Assembly (NCBI GenBank): GCA_945889325.1
Contig: CAMDBH010000009.1
Coordinates: 1 to 64,000, forward strand
Length of the DNA: 64,000 bases
Source: Klebsiella pneumoniae
Lineage (GTDB): Bacteria; Myxococcota_A; UBA9042
Direction: 5' to 3'
Position numbers and translations under genes: made by a program. Under the pieces are notes generated by a model. It was not told the origin of the DNA. It did no database searches and saw only the letters and a list, made by a program, of their open reading frames with translations. Shown piece after piece: positions 36,708 to 45,850 of this stretch; within the stretch, counting starts at the first letter, position 1; every line of letters begins with the position of its first letter.

Positions 36708-37450
36708 CCGAACAACTGCCGCGCACGGCGGTCATGCTCGCAGGCGGTCTCGGCTCACGCCTGGCGCCGTATACTGCCATTATTCCAAAGCCTTTGGTGC
36801 CAATCGATCGCGAATCGATCGCCGAGATTCTGTTGGCGCAATTGGCGCACGGTGGCATAGAGCGGGTAATCGTGTCGATTGGCTATTTAGGCCATTTGAT
36901 TCAAGCGGTTCTGGGTGACGGTGCGCGCTATGGCTTGGAAATTCTGTACCAACGCGAGGAAAAGCCGCTTTCAACTGTAGGCCCACTGTGGCTGGTTGAG
37001 CCGCTGCTGCCAGAAAATTTTCTGGTTCTGAACGGCGACGTGCTCAGCGACATTGATTTTGCGGCACTTTTTAGCGCGCATGCGCACAGCCAGCACACCG
37101 TGACGGTGGCAACGTACAGCAAGCAGACCAAAATTGATCTCGGCGTTTTGATGACCGACGACGATCGCGCCGTCATCGGTTTTGTTGAAAAACCGACCTA
37201 CAGTCACCTAGTTAGCATGGGCGTGTACGCGATGAACCGCAAAGTGCTGCAGTATTTTGCCAGCGGCCAGCCGTTTGGCTTTGATCAGTTGATGTTAGCC
37301 ATGTTGGCGGCCCGCGATCCCATCGGCACGTTCGACTGGAGCCACGGCCGCTGGCTCGACATCGGCCGCCCAGCCGATTTTGCGACGGCTCAAGAGACTT
37401 TCCGCGCCGAACGCCATCTCTACATGCCTTGGGAAACGACGCGCGAATAG
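36704..37450 (+). CDS. sugar-phosphate nucleotidyltransferase
   Basis: 248 residues of the NTP-transferase fold: AGGLGSRLAPYT for nucleotide binding, PKPLVPI for the phosphate, FLVLNGDVLSDIDF for the metal aspartate and GFVEKPTYSHLVSMGVYA for the sugar site. It is shorter than GlmU and lacks an acyltransferase domain, so it resembles RmlA/ManC/PtmE-type enzymes supplying an activated sugar. It ends the glycan cluster; a strong hairpin follows at 37465. Confidence 0.82.
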   Translation: MTEQLPRTAVMLAGGLGSRLAPYTAIIPKPLVPIDRESIAEILLAQLAHGGIERVIVSIGYLGHLIQAVLGDGARYGLEILYQREEKPLSTVGPLWLVEPLLPENFLVLNGDVLSDIDFAALFSAHAHSQHTVTVATYSKQTKIDLGVLMTDDDRAVIGFVEKPTYSHLVSMGVYAMNRKVLQYFASGQPFGFDQLMLAMLAARDPIGTFDWSHGRWLDIGRPADFATAQETFRAERHLYMPWETTRE

Positions 37451-37464
37451 CGGCAAAACCGCAA

Positions 37465-37490
37465 CGGCCGCGGGTTTGCACCCGCGGCCG
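37465..37490. terminator. hairpin between convergent genes, possible bidirectional terminator
   Basis: Arms CGGCCGCGGGT and ACCCGCGGCCG form a perfect 11 bp GC-rich stem with a TTGC loop, located 15 bp after one stop and 32 bp before the other. No T run follows on either side, so intrinsic termination is suggested by stem strength and position only. Confidence 0.5.
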
Positions 37491-37521
37491 CCGCATCCAT
37501 TCAAATTTCCAAACCGTTGGT

Positions 37522-40500
37522 CTACTTGAACCCTTTGCCTTCCGGCAGACCGAGACGATAGGCCGTCACAGATTCACGCAAGAAGTACGGCACTTCCACA
37601 TATTGCTGCAAGCGGACGCACGCGACGTTGTCCATGCAGGTGCATTTGCTGTTGTCTTTCTTGTCGCAGCCGGTGCGGTGTCCGCCGTTGGCGTCGGTCA
37701 CACCCGCGTCGTACTTGACGCGCACTTGGCCCGACGTCGGATCGACGACCGGCAAATACCAGTCCGGCGTGCCATCGCCGTCGATGTCGGCGCCAGGTGT
37801 GGTTTCATAGGCTTGAACCAGCAGACTGTTGGCGTACTCCAACACGCGGGCCGCGATGCCTTTTTGCACAACTTTGCCAAAAATCTCTTCCTTGCCATAG
37901 GTGTGCGCTACATAATCCTTGCCGCCCGGATAGTGAAATTCCATCCGCGCATTGTCCAATTTGGGATCGGAATCGACACCCAATTCCCAAATGCGCAACA
38001 TGTCCATCCAGTTCTGCTGCTGGTTCTCAGGCAGATACAGCATGGTCCAAGCGATCAGGAATTTCTGTTGTTCCCAGCCGATTTGCGGATCCAATGCGAC
38101 AACTTTTGCGGGATCCCCTTGCGCAAAAGGCTTGCTATTCTCCACGCCGTAGCTGTGGCAGATTGTGCTGCCTTCGCCGGGAAAACAGTGCGCCGGCGAA
38201 TCGCCCCACCACGACGTCCAGCCCATGCCGCCCACCGGATACTGAGAAACGTCTGTGATCAACTTGCCATTGGCGTCGGCGGCGATGCGCGGGCCCTTGA
38301 TTTCGTCGTCGTTGGTCAGCGCATTGCTGAGGAAGCGCCGATAGCCTTCGGGGAACAAATCCGCCAAAGACACCGAGCGATAACGCGCGTCGGTGAAATC
38401 ACCCAAGCTTGAACTGATGAAATTGTCTACCGATTCTGTAAACAACATCGCGACATACATCTTGTCGTAGTACGATCCGGCATTCATCGTGTATTCCGAA
38501 TCATATTCGCCCTTATCGTCGGCCAGCGCATTTTCAACTGGGCGACCGCCAAAGGCGACATTGCCGTAAAAACCCGTGGCGCCATTGGGAACCTTGAGCA
38601 CGGTCGTGACTTTCTTGTTCGACTGCTTGCTGTCCATCGAACGCAGCACTTTGCCGTCCAAATAGTGCTCGCCCGGTTCCGGCCGCGCTTCCATGCGCGC
38701 GAAGTGATCGAAAACCATGCCCGAAGCCAGCATCGGCTGTGGGAAGAAATTAAACGCCGCATAAGCCCACAGGTCATCCGGGTTGATGCCGGCTTCAAGC
38801 GCCACATCGCGGTAAATATTGCGATAAAGCCCAAGGCCCTTGGCACCGTCGCGCAGCTTTTCGTTGAAACGCGTCAGGGTCCGATCGGCGGCGGCTTTGA
38901 CGTTGAACGTTGTTTTGCCACGGCGATAGTTGTCAAAGATATGCCCGACTTCTTGCTGGGTGATGAAGAAGTTGAAGATTTCATACTGATCCGCGCCGTT
39001 GTCGTGCCGGTAAACGCTGGCGTTGCCCAAATCCGCCCAGCGGTCGGTGGCAAAACCGTAAGGAACACGTGTGCGGCCGTCGGGATCAACCGCCGGTCCT
39101 GCCCGGCCGCCCGGCAACTGCGCCAACGACGGCCACTGCACGTAGTCCACCGCCTGCTGTCGGCAACGCGTAGTTTCGCCGTTTACCGTCACGATCAGAC
39201 CGTCGATCAGCGCGTTCCAGTCTCCGTCGATGGCTTTGTCCCATCGCGCGGGGATGAAGTTCTTGGCGTCGACCGCCGTGCACTTGCTGATCAATTCGTA
39301 GTCTTTCTGCAACTGTGAGTAGTGAATGTCCTTGGTCCCCAGCTTGGGCGTCAGGCCCAAAATGCCACCGAAATTGTCCGTCTTGGCCAGCGATCCCTGC
39401 CCGCGCGCCGTGGTCGACTTGTAGCTGTCATCGGCGTGAACGGCGACGGTGTCGCCGTAGAACAAACGCGCCGCGGCAAAGTCATAGGCGCCCAAACCGA
39501 TCATGTCCTGCGTGGCTTCGCCCGCGTAGTCCATCACGGACGATTGCATGAACATCCAGATCAAGTTGTTGCGCTCGTTGTCGGTCACCGGGTCAAAGTA
39601 GCGCGGACCGACGCAAGACTCCGCGTTCTTTTGCGATTGCAGCGACGCACATGCCTTTGAAACTGCGCCGTTGTTTGTGCGCAACTGCCAGTACTGCGGC
39701 CGATAACTCCACGCGTCGGCTGAACTGACAAAGTTGTGGCGCAAACCGATGGAGTGACCCATTTCATGGATAATCACAGCATATTGCACGCGGCGAGCCA
39801 GATATTTGCGCATCTTTTCCGCACGGGCCTGCTGTACGTCTTTGGAATCCTGTGGGTTGAAATTGCCAAATTTCTTCTGCAACACGTCTGCCAAACCGGC
39901 GATCGCCAACGGAGCCGGCGCTTGTTCCATCACGCAGGCACCGCGCTCGGCCAGCGCAGCGTCGCGCATCTGCCGCAACTGCCGCTCAAAGCCCGGATTG
40001 CCGCCGCGCAACGGCGAGACCATGTCCATCAGGCCTTGGCTCATCGGCTGGCCGACGATGCCGGCATAAGCCTGCAACATCGGAGTCATCAGTGCTGCTT
40101 CAAACTGAGTACCGGTCGCCGACTGGCGCCGCGCAAGATACATCGGCGTATGCGCGGATGGTGCATCATTTGAGGCCTTTACGCCCGCCAATTGCTCAGC
40201 GACTTCAGCGACGCGAGCCGCGGCTTGCGGATTTTTTTCTTCAAATTTTTTGGACTGCTCAGGCGTCATTTTGGCGCCCGAGTCGGCCATTTTCTGCTGC
40301 ACCTGTTCAGCCGTTAGCAGCGGCAACAAGCCGTTGGTCGACGCGGCTTTGGCCGCTTGGCTCCAATCGTGGATGTATTTGCCGCTGGTGATGTCCTCGG
40401 TCTTCAATTCGCCTGCAATATAGCGGGACTGATCGATGACGCCCTGGCTCCACAGTTCATTGATATACGTCCAGATGTTGATGCTGGCGCTGACCGTTTC

Positions 40501-42309
40501 ACCGGTCGTCGGATCGTGCGAATCGACCATAATGCCCCATGGCGACGGGGTTTGTGGTTCCACCACGGCGTTGATTTGGTGGTAGCGCAAATCGCCGCGG
40601 CGGGCTTGCAGTACGGTCTTACCGGCCTTATTGGTGGTGCACTTGGCCATGTTCTTGCGGTCGGCCGCGCGGCGGTAGTTGTCGCACATTTCCGCAGTCA
40701 TTTCCACGTCCAAGCGTTGATCGGCAGGGGCGCAGACCGCGGGATCGTTGGTTTCCACTGGGCTGTGGCACATGACGACCATTTCCGCTTGTTTGGCCAA
40801 CGCGATGACGCCCGGCTGCGAACGGCGCGCCGCGCCAACGGTATCTGCCAACTTGACGCAGGCCTCCTCATCGCGGTTTAGACTTTTGTACGCGATACCG
40901 TGGCGGCAATCGTCGACTTCCTTGGCCAAGGCGATGACATCGTCGTGGTCGTCCTGTTGACCGGTGTACATCGGGAACCGCTTGGCACAGTCCTTGTCGC
41001 CAACGCTTTTGCAAGCTGCGTACTTGCCCGACATGACCGCGCCGCGCATGGCGACGTCCCATTCATGCGCAGCGTCCTCGGTCGGCGAAAAGTATTCGGG
41101 CTGGCTGCCAGATGTGTAGTACCAAACGACCGGGCGCGACGTGCGTTCCTGCATTGGCAACGTGCACTTCTGGCTAAATGTGTCGCATTGCGAACCCTTG
41201 ATTCCGCCCAGCGCCACGGTTACCGCTTTGCATTCATCGGCCGTACCGTCTTTGTCGGCGTCGGCGTTCGGATCTGCTCCGTAGCCTGTCTTTTTTGTGA
41301 AGCAAGGTATCGCTTGCCCAGCCGCATCGTAGTAGTGGCTTTTGTCCCAAATGTTGTAGTGATCCAAGAAGCGATACCAGCGATCGTCGGTCATGCCGTA
41401 ATTGCGTGCATAGCCATAGCGTTCTGACGTGAAACCGCCAAACGCCTGAAAGCGAAAACCATCCCACTCCTTGGGTTCAAAATCGTGGTCGACGACACGG
41501 CGAAACGCGTGGCGCACCGTGATTTCAATGGGATTACAGCTGCCAGCGGGGGCTGTACCTTGGTAATTGCCCGGCAGGAAACAAGCCGGAAACGTGCCAT
41601 CGCCCCAACCGAGCGACGCCAAATCGATGAGACCGGGTTTGGCGAAAGCCTTGCTGGTAATGTCAAAATACGTGCCATCTTCTGAAAAATACGGCGCATT
41701 TTCATCGCTCGGGTCGTCAATTTCAATCGCCAGCGCTTCGTACTTGATGCCGCCGTAAATGCCCATCATCGACAAGGTGTCGAAATCATAGCTGTCGACG
41801 TTCAAATTCTTGGAGAAATCGGCGCGGAAATATTGCCGCTGGTACCACGGGCGGTCGACGCCATTTTCCTCAAGGACATTGAGTTCTTCACCCGTGGTCG
41901 AGTTGTAAGCATGTTTGATATCAAAATGCGATGTGATCTTGAAAGCGCAGGCAATTACACCGTCATTGGTCTGCTTGCCCAAGCCCTTGCCGTCCGAGCC
42001 CTGAATCCGCTCATACGACAGGCGTCCGATGAGCAAGTCCTCTGTCAACTGCCATTTCATCCGCGACATCGGCTGGGCGTAGGTCGATGTAAATAGGCCG
42101 TCTTGTGAGGCGCCATAGCCGACATCAATGAGCGCTGCGTGCGAATAAAATTCCGGATCGTCTTTTGGATCGGCCAGATCCTTGCCGACAAACAGTTCTT
42201 TGTTCAGGTAGTACGGCTGCACCCGGTTGATCGGCGCGCGCTCCTGAACACAGCCGGTGAAAGCCGCGGCGAGGAAAAGCATGGGAACGATAAGGGGACG
42301 CGTTTGCAT
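37522..42309 (-). CDS. giant metzincin zinc-protease lipoprotein
   Basis: ATG 42309 gives MQTRPLIVPMLFLAAAFTGC, a lipoprotein signal; the open frame upstream only crosses the tandem repeat. The 1595-residue protein holds HEMGHSIGLRH at about 848-858, the HExxHxxGxxH zinc motif of metzincins, and MQSSVMDYAGE further on as the Met-turn. The large N- and C-terminal parts have no repeats I recognise; Cys pairs near the C-terminus (CDKKDNSKCTCMDNVAC) suggest an extracellular location. Gluzincin/metzincin lipoproteins of this size are seen in Myxococcota and probably degrade external protein. It is downstream of the beta-barrel gene, 117 bp apart, same strand. Confidence 0.8.
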   Translation of the reverse strand: MQTRPLIVPMLFLAAAFTGCVQERAPINRVQPYYLNKELFVGKDLADPKDDPEFYSHAALIDVGYGASQDGLFTSTYAQPMSRMKWQLTEDLLIGRLSYERIQGSDGKGLGKQTNDGVIACAFKITSHFDIKHAYNSTTGEELNVLEENGVDRPWYQRQYFRADFSKNLNVDSYDFDTLSMMGIYGGIKYEALAIEIDDPSDENAPYFSEDGTYFDITSKAFAKPGLIDLASLGWGDGTFPACFLPGNYQGTAPAGSCNPIEITVRHAFRRVVDHDFEPKEWDGFRFQAFGGFTSERYGYARNYGMTDDRWYRFLDHYNIWDKSHYYDAAGQAIPCFTKKTGYGADPNADADKDGTADECKAVTVALGGIKGSQCDTFSQKCTLPMQERTSRPVVWYYTSGSQPEYFSPTEDAAHEWDVAMRGAVMSGKYAACKSVGDKDCAKRFPMYTGQQDDHDDVIALAKEVDDCRHGIAYKSLNRDEEACVKLADTVGAARRSQPGVIALAKQAEMVVMCHSPVETNDPAVCAPADQRLDVEMTAEMCDNYRRAADRKNMAKCTTNKAGKTVLQARRGDLRYHQINAVVEPQTPSPWGIMVDSHDPTTGETVSASINIWTYINELWSQGVIDQSRYIAGELKTEDITSGKYIHDWSQAAKAASTNGLLPLLTAEQVQQKMADSGAKMTPEQSKKFEEKNPQAAARVAEVAEQLAGVKASNDAPSAHTPMYLARRQSATGTQFEAALMTPMLQAYAGIVGQPMSQGLMDMVSPLRGGNPGFERQLRQMRDAALAERGACVMEQAPAPLAIAGLADVLQKKFGNFNPQDSKDVQQARAEKMRKYLARRVQYAVIIHEMGHSIGLRHNFVSSADAWSYRPQYWQLRTNNGAVSKACASLQSQKNAESCVGPRYFDPVTDNERNNLIWMFMQSSVMDYAGEATQDMIGLGAYDFAAARLFYGDTVAVHADDSYKSTTARGQGSLAKTDNFGGILGLTPKLGTKDIHYSQLQKDYELISKCTAVDAKNFIPARWDKAIDGDWNALIDGLIVTVNGETTRCRQQAVDYVQWPSLAQLPGGRAGPAVDPDGRTRVPYGFATDRWADLGNASVYRHDNGADQYEIFNFFITQQEVGHIFDNYRRGKTTFNVKAAADRTLTRFNEKLRDGAKGLGLYRNIYRDVALEAGINPDDLWAYAAFNFFPQPMLASGMVFDHFARMEARPEPGEHYLDGKVLRSMDSKQSNKKVTTVLKVPNGATGFYGNVAFGGRPVENALADDKGEYDSEYTMNAGSYYDKMYVAMLFTESVDNFISSSLGDFTDARYRSVSLADLFPEGYRRFLSNALTNDDEIKGPRIAADANGKLITDVSQYPVGGMGWTSWWGDSPAHCFPGEGSTICHSYGVENSKPFAQGDPAKVVALDPQIGWEQQKFLIAWTMLYLPENQQQNWMDMLRIWELGVDSDPKLDNARMEFHYPGGKDYVAHTYGKEEIFGKVVQKGIAARVLEYANSLLVQAYETTPGADIDGDGTPDWYLPVVDPTSGQVRVKYDAGVTDANGGHRTGCDKKDNSKCTCMDNVACVRLQQYVEVPYFLRESVTAYRLGLPEGKGFK

Positions 42310-42321
42310 GGGGGCCTCTGT

Positions 42322-42385
42322 GTGCGGAAACAAGGAGTGGGTGCGGAAACAAGGAGTGGGTGCGGAAACAAGGAGTGGGTGCGGA
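42322..42385. repeat. 19 bp tandem repeat, 3.4 copies
   Basis: The unit GTGCGGAAACAAGGAGTGG is repeated exactly at 42322, 42341 and 42360 with a partial fourth copy from 42379. It lies 13 bp upstream of the metalloprotease start and downstream of the beta-barrel gene, in the 5' leader of the protease message. Unit number could vary by slippage and change expression. Confidence 0.85.
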
Positions 42386-42425
42386 GCTGACAGAAAAATT
42401 CTTGGCTGGGCGAACGGAGACAATT

Positions 42426-43778
42426 TCAGGGCTTTTTGGCGAAGAATTCTTCCGGCGCCACCGAAAGTTCAACGTAAAAACTGGTGTAACGGTTGAAAAA
42501 TGGCGTCTGATAGGTCGAATCGAGTTTGAGCGCGCTGTTGTACGTCTCACTGCCGATGCCGATCGCGATGCCGGTGGCGACGTGAAATTCGGCGCCGACG
42601 CCGTAATACATGAGGCCGCGCAGGGTCGTGTTGTCGCTTCCCGCTGTAATAACGGCTGGTGGTCCAAAGGTCGGTGTGTTGCTCAGCGTGGCTGGACTCA
42701 GCGCCGGCAGCAAGTCGTTGATGATGCCACCCGCGACGGAAAAACTTAGAATATCATTGACTTTATAGCCCAGCGAGCCGATGTTGACAAAACGATAGTT
42801 CGCCGAACGCGCGCCGGTTTGGCTCCAGTTGTCGCAGCCTTCCGGCCCAGCAGCACACGTCGCGAGCGACGGCTTTTGCAGGCTCACGGTGGTGTAGCCG
42901 GTGAACATGTGCGAGAAACGACTGGTGTAACTGGCTGAAATGTCCCACTTGCTCCAAGCGACGCCAACGCCAACGCCGGTCATGGCGTAAAGACGCTTTG
43001 CCTGCGAGGCCTTGCTGGTCGGCAAGCCGATTTGGCCATCAAAACCGATGGAGAATCCGGACTCTTTGTCTTTGAGCGCGGACCACGACAACGTTACCAG
43101 CGTATCGCTCAATGTCGGCTCGTTTTTGTACGTCGTATCATCGTTTTGGGTGAGTTCTTGGGTTGAATAGTTCCAAGCCTTGATCGTCAGCGATTTGGTG
43201 ATAGCGAAGCGCGGCGCAAGCACAAGGGCCATGACATACGTCGGATTCCACGTCTGCTCTGTGTCTTTGAGGATTCCCGTCGCGCCGTACATGTTGCGGT
43301 AAGAGAGCGAACTGCCGGCCCAGCGCGAGGAAAAGCTATTGTCTTCCGGTATATCGATGCCCTTGACCGCTACCGTGGTGCCGGTGGCATTGTTGCCGGT
43401 GGCGTTGCCTAGCTCGCTTGGCTTGGTCGGTTCTTCGGTCTTAACGGGCGCTTGAGTGACGGGCGTTACGTCGACTGGCGCTGGCGTTGCGGCGGGCGCT
43501 TCTTCGGGTTTGCGCTCCGCGACGGGCGGCACGCTCGGCGCTGGATCGGGCGTCGGTGCGGCGGCGGGCGCGGGCGTCGCGGGGACGGGATCGACCGCAG
43601 GCGGTTGGGCGGGGGCGGGCGCAGGCGTGGGGGGTGGTACAGGACTCGTCGGCGGTGCGGGTGTCGTCGGCGCTGCCGGATCGGGCGCAGGCGTCGGCTG
43701 CGCGCTCGCCGCGGCCACGAGGGCGCCCGCGAGCACAAAAGGCAGAAAAACTTGGACAAATCGAGGCTTCAATCGCAC
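42426..43778 (-). CDS. outer-membrane beta-barrel with Pro/Ala-rich N-terminal arm
   Basis: The GTG start at 43778 gives MRLKPRFVQVFLPFVLAGAL, a signal peptide ending ASAQP. Residues ~28-125 are almost entirely Pro and Ala, with a periodic P-A-x-P pattern, likely a periplasmic or peptidoglycan-spanning arm. The remaining ~320 residues show alternating hydrophobic strands (WNPTYVMALVLAPRFAI, GVGVGVAWSKWDISASYTSR, YGVGAEFHVATGIAIGIG) and an aromatic last strand (FYVELSVAPEEFF). This fits a small outer-membrane barrel; family unknown. It probably shares a transcript with the metalloprotease downstream. Confidence 0.65.
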   Translation of the reverse strand: MRLKPRFVQVFLPFVLAGALVAAASAQPTPAPDPAAPTTPAPPTSPVPPPTPAPAPAQPPAVDPVPATPAPAAAPTPDPAPSVPPVAERKPEEAPAATPAPVDVTPVTQAPVKTEEPTKPSELGNATGNNATGTTVAVKGIDIPEDNSFSSRWAGSSLSYRNMYGATGILKDTEQTWNPTYVMALVLAPRFAITKSLTIKAWNYSTQELTQNDDTTYKNEPTLSDTLVTLSWSALKDKESGFSIGFDGQIGLPTSKASQAKRLYAMTGVGVGVAWSKWDISASYTSRFSHMFTGYTTVSLQKPSLATCAAGPEGCDNWSQTGARSANYRFVNIGSLGYKVNDILSFSVAGGIINDLLPALSPATLSNTPTFGPPAVITAGSDNTTLRGLMYYGVGAEFHVATGIAIGIGSETYNSALKLDSTYQTPFFNRYTSFYVELSVAPEEFFAKKP

Positions 43779-44025
43779 CTGCCAACGCGTCCCAGAAAAC
43801 GCGGAGCGCGGAGACTAGCCACGATCGCCGACGGGTGCCACAAAAAAAACCATCGTCGATTGAACTGTTGCGGCAAAGTCACAATGCCACCTAGATTTCT
43901 GAAGTAATAATCCTGTGACCGGTCAATTGTGAAGTAACGTGTTGGCCAATTTGCGCGGATCACGCCTAAGACCTCGCGATCGGATCGGGCGGACAAAATG
44001 GGTCCGGCTTCGCAAGAATCTGTTT

Positions 44026-45699
44026 TTAGTTAATTTTGTACAAAACTTGGATGATTGACAGGCACATTTCATCCAAAGTCGTCTCGCCCAAGTGCACATC
44101 GACCGGATCTTTGAGGCTCTTTTGCTGCAATGCCAGCGAAACGAACGGATTGCCCAAGCTATTGTCGTAGGTGCAGGTCATCTTGATCGTGTCGCCAGCG
44201 TGCAAGCGAGGCAGTTGGTCCAAAGGCGCCGCGTAGTTGTAAATGCGCTGCCAGTTGAAGTCCCAAGCAGGCGTTTCTACTAAACATTCTTCGAGAGGGT
44301 CATTTGATGGCGCCTTAGCAGGCACAACGCTGCAAGTCGCATAAAGCGCAGTTTGATCGGCAACTCCTTTGAGCAGCTCAGTTTTCAAGCAATCGCCGCA
44401 TGAACCGGCCAGCGATGCGACCTCCTTTTGGCATTTCGCAGCGGCGCAGTTCACCATATCCATGCCGCCCATGCCGGGGCAGTTGGCCGCGGTGCAACCG
44501 GAGATGAGGTCAAGTTGCGCTTTAATACAAGGCGCTTGCGGCGACCCGCGTGAAACTTCGATGCGCATGTCGCGCCCGACATAATGCATATGCGTACCCA
44601 CGCCATACACCAACAGTTCTGGCAGCGGTTTGTTGTTGAGCACCGACGGCAAGGTGAACTGCATCGTTTCTGTGTGCGCAGTTTTACCAGCAGGAATCAG
44701 AAATTCCACCTTGCCCGGCGGATCATTTGGCCCCGGCATCAGACCGTTGTTGCCAACCTGGCCGTTAAAATTGCCAATTAGCGTCGAGCGACCCAAGTAT
44801 TCCGGCACGCCTTTGGTAAAGCGCATTTGAATTTTCGTCAGGTCGATCGCCGCCGTTTGCCCGGTGGGGTGATAATGCACTTGCATCACCAATTTGGTTC
44901 CAATTTCAATGGGTGTGCCCGCGTTGGGCGGATACTCCAACGGCACCGCGCCCGGTGCCCATGCGCTCAAGAGTTGTTGAGATTGGATACCCACGCCACC
45001 AAAGCAATCGTAACCACCGTCTTTGTCAACCTTTTTTGCTGACTCGTTGTTCGCGTCGGCAAAAACAAGTACGTGGTGCACCACATTGGGATTGCCTGGT
45101 ATGGTCTGCACACCATTGATATACTTGCGTTCCTTGAACTCTGCATCCAACACAAAACAGCGAAAATAATCGTTGTTGCCCGACGCAACATAGCCAACTT
45201 TGGGCTGCGCCGTCACATCTGAATCGGCCAAATTCAGCGATAACGCAGCACTTACCGTAGGCGAGGCGTGCGGATCACCCTCCGGCGCGCCAGCGTCGGC
45301 CCAACTCTTTAACGTGGCCAACTGCACAGGACTCAAACGCAAGTCGTGCTGAAAGCCGAAGCGGGGTTTGCACAGCGCAGTGTCGCGCGCGCCCCAAGGT
45401 GGCATGCGCAAAGCAGAAGTCGAAGCCACGATGCCCTGGGCTCGGCCTTTGACGTCCGCGTAAGTCAGGAGCGGAAACGGTGCGATGCCACCGCTCAGGT
45501 GGCACCCTTGGCATTTTTGCTGCAATATCGGCGCTATATCCTTGTAAAATGTCGCGCCCGTTGCCGCAATCGTGTCGCTACCGGTGCCCGTCGCGGCATC
45601 GGTCGATGCAGTGCTTGTGCTGGAAGTCGCTGATTCTGAAATACATCCGCTGACGACGGCGGCAACGACAACAAGGGGAATAAACGGGCGCAAATTCAT
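44026..45699 (-). CDS. cytochrome c - PHM-like copper monooxygenase fusion lipoprotein
   Basis: The signal MNLRPFIPLVVVAAVVSGC is a lipoprotein leader. A cytochrome c domain follows at once, with haem motif CQGCH at 63-67. From about residue 165 the sequence matches peptidylglycine alpha-hydroxylating monooxygenase-type copper domains: NVVHHVLVFAD near 208 for one copper, VMQVHYHP and THMHYVGRDMRIE for the second, and LGETTLDEMC supplying the Met ligand. A Cys-rich insert (CPGMGGMDMVNCAAAKC) lies between. PHM-like enzymes hydroxylate C-H bonds with electrons from a reductant; the attached haem could deliver them. Substrate unknown. Divergent from the ECF sigma gene. Confidence 0.8.
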   Translation of the reverse strand: MNLRPFIPLVVVAAVVSGCISESATSSTSTASTDAATGTGSDTIAATGATFYKDIAPILQQKCQGCHLSGGIAPFPLLTYADVKGRAQGIVASTSALRMPPWGARDTALCKPRFGFQHDLRLSPVQLATLKSWADAGAPEGDPHASPTVSAALSLNLADSDVTAQPKVGYVASGNNDYFRCFVLDAEFKERKYINGVQTIPGNPNVVHHVLVFADANNESAKKVDKDGGYDCFGGVGIQSQQLLSAWAPGAVPLEYPPNAGTPIEIGTKLVMQVHYHPTGQTAAIDLTKIQMRFTKGVPEYLGRSTLIGNFNGQVGNNGLMPGPNDPPGKVEFLIPAGKTAHTETMQFTLPSVLNNKPLPELLVYGVGTHMHYVGRDMRIEVSRGSPQAPCIKAQLDLISGCTAANCPGMGGMDMVNCAAAKCQKEVASLAGSCGDCLKTELLKGVADQTALYATCSVVPAKAPSNDPLEECLVETPAWDFNWQRIYNYAAPLDQLPRLHAGDTIKMTCTYDNSLGNPFVSLALQQKSLKDPVDVHLGETTLDEMCLSIIQVLYKIN

Positions 45700-45850
45700 A
45701 GTTCAACCTCGGCAGGGCAAGCGCACCGCGACCGGCGCGCAAAATCGGCCCCAGTGTAGCCATTGGCCGCCGGAACAGCCACAAATAAGTTCGCCGCGCC
45801 GACAATTTCACTTTTTGCGCGGCACGGTGTCTGATGCAAAGGAGTCCCAG

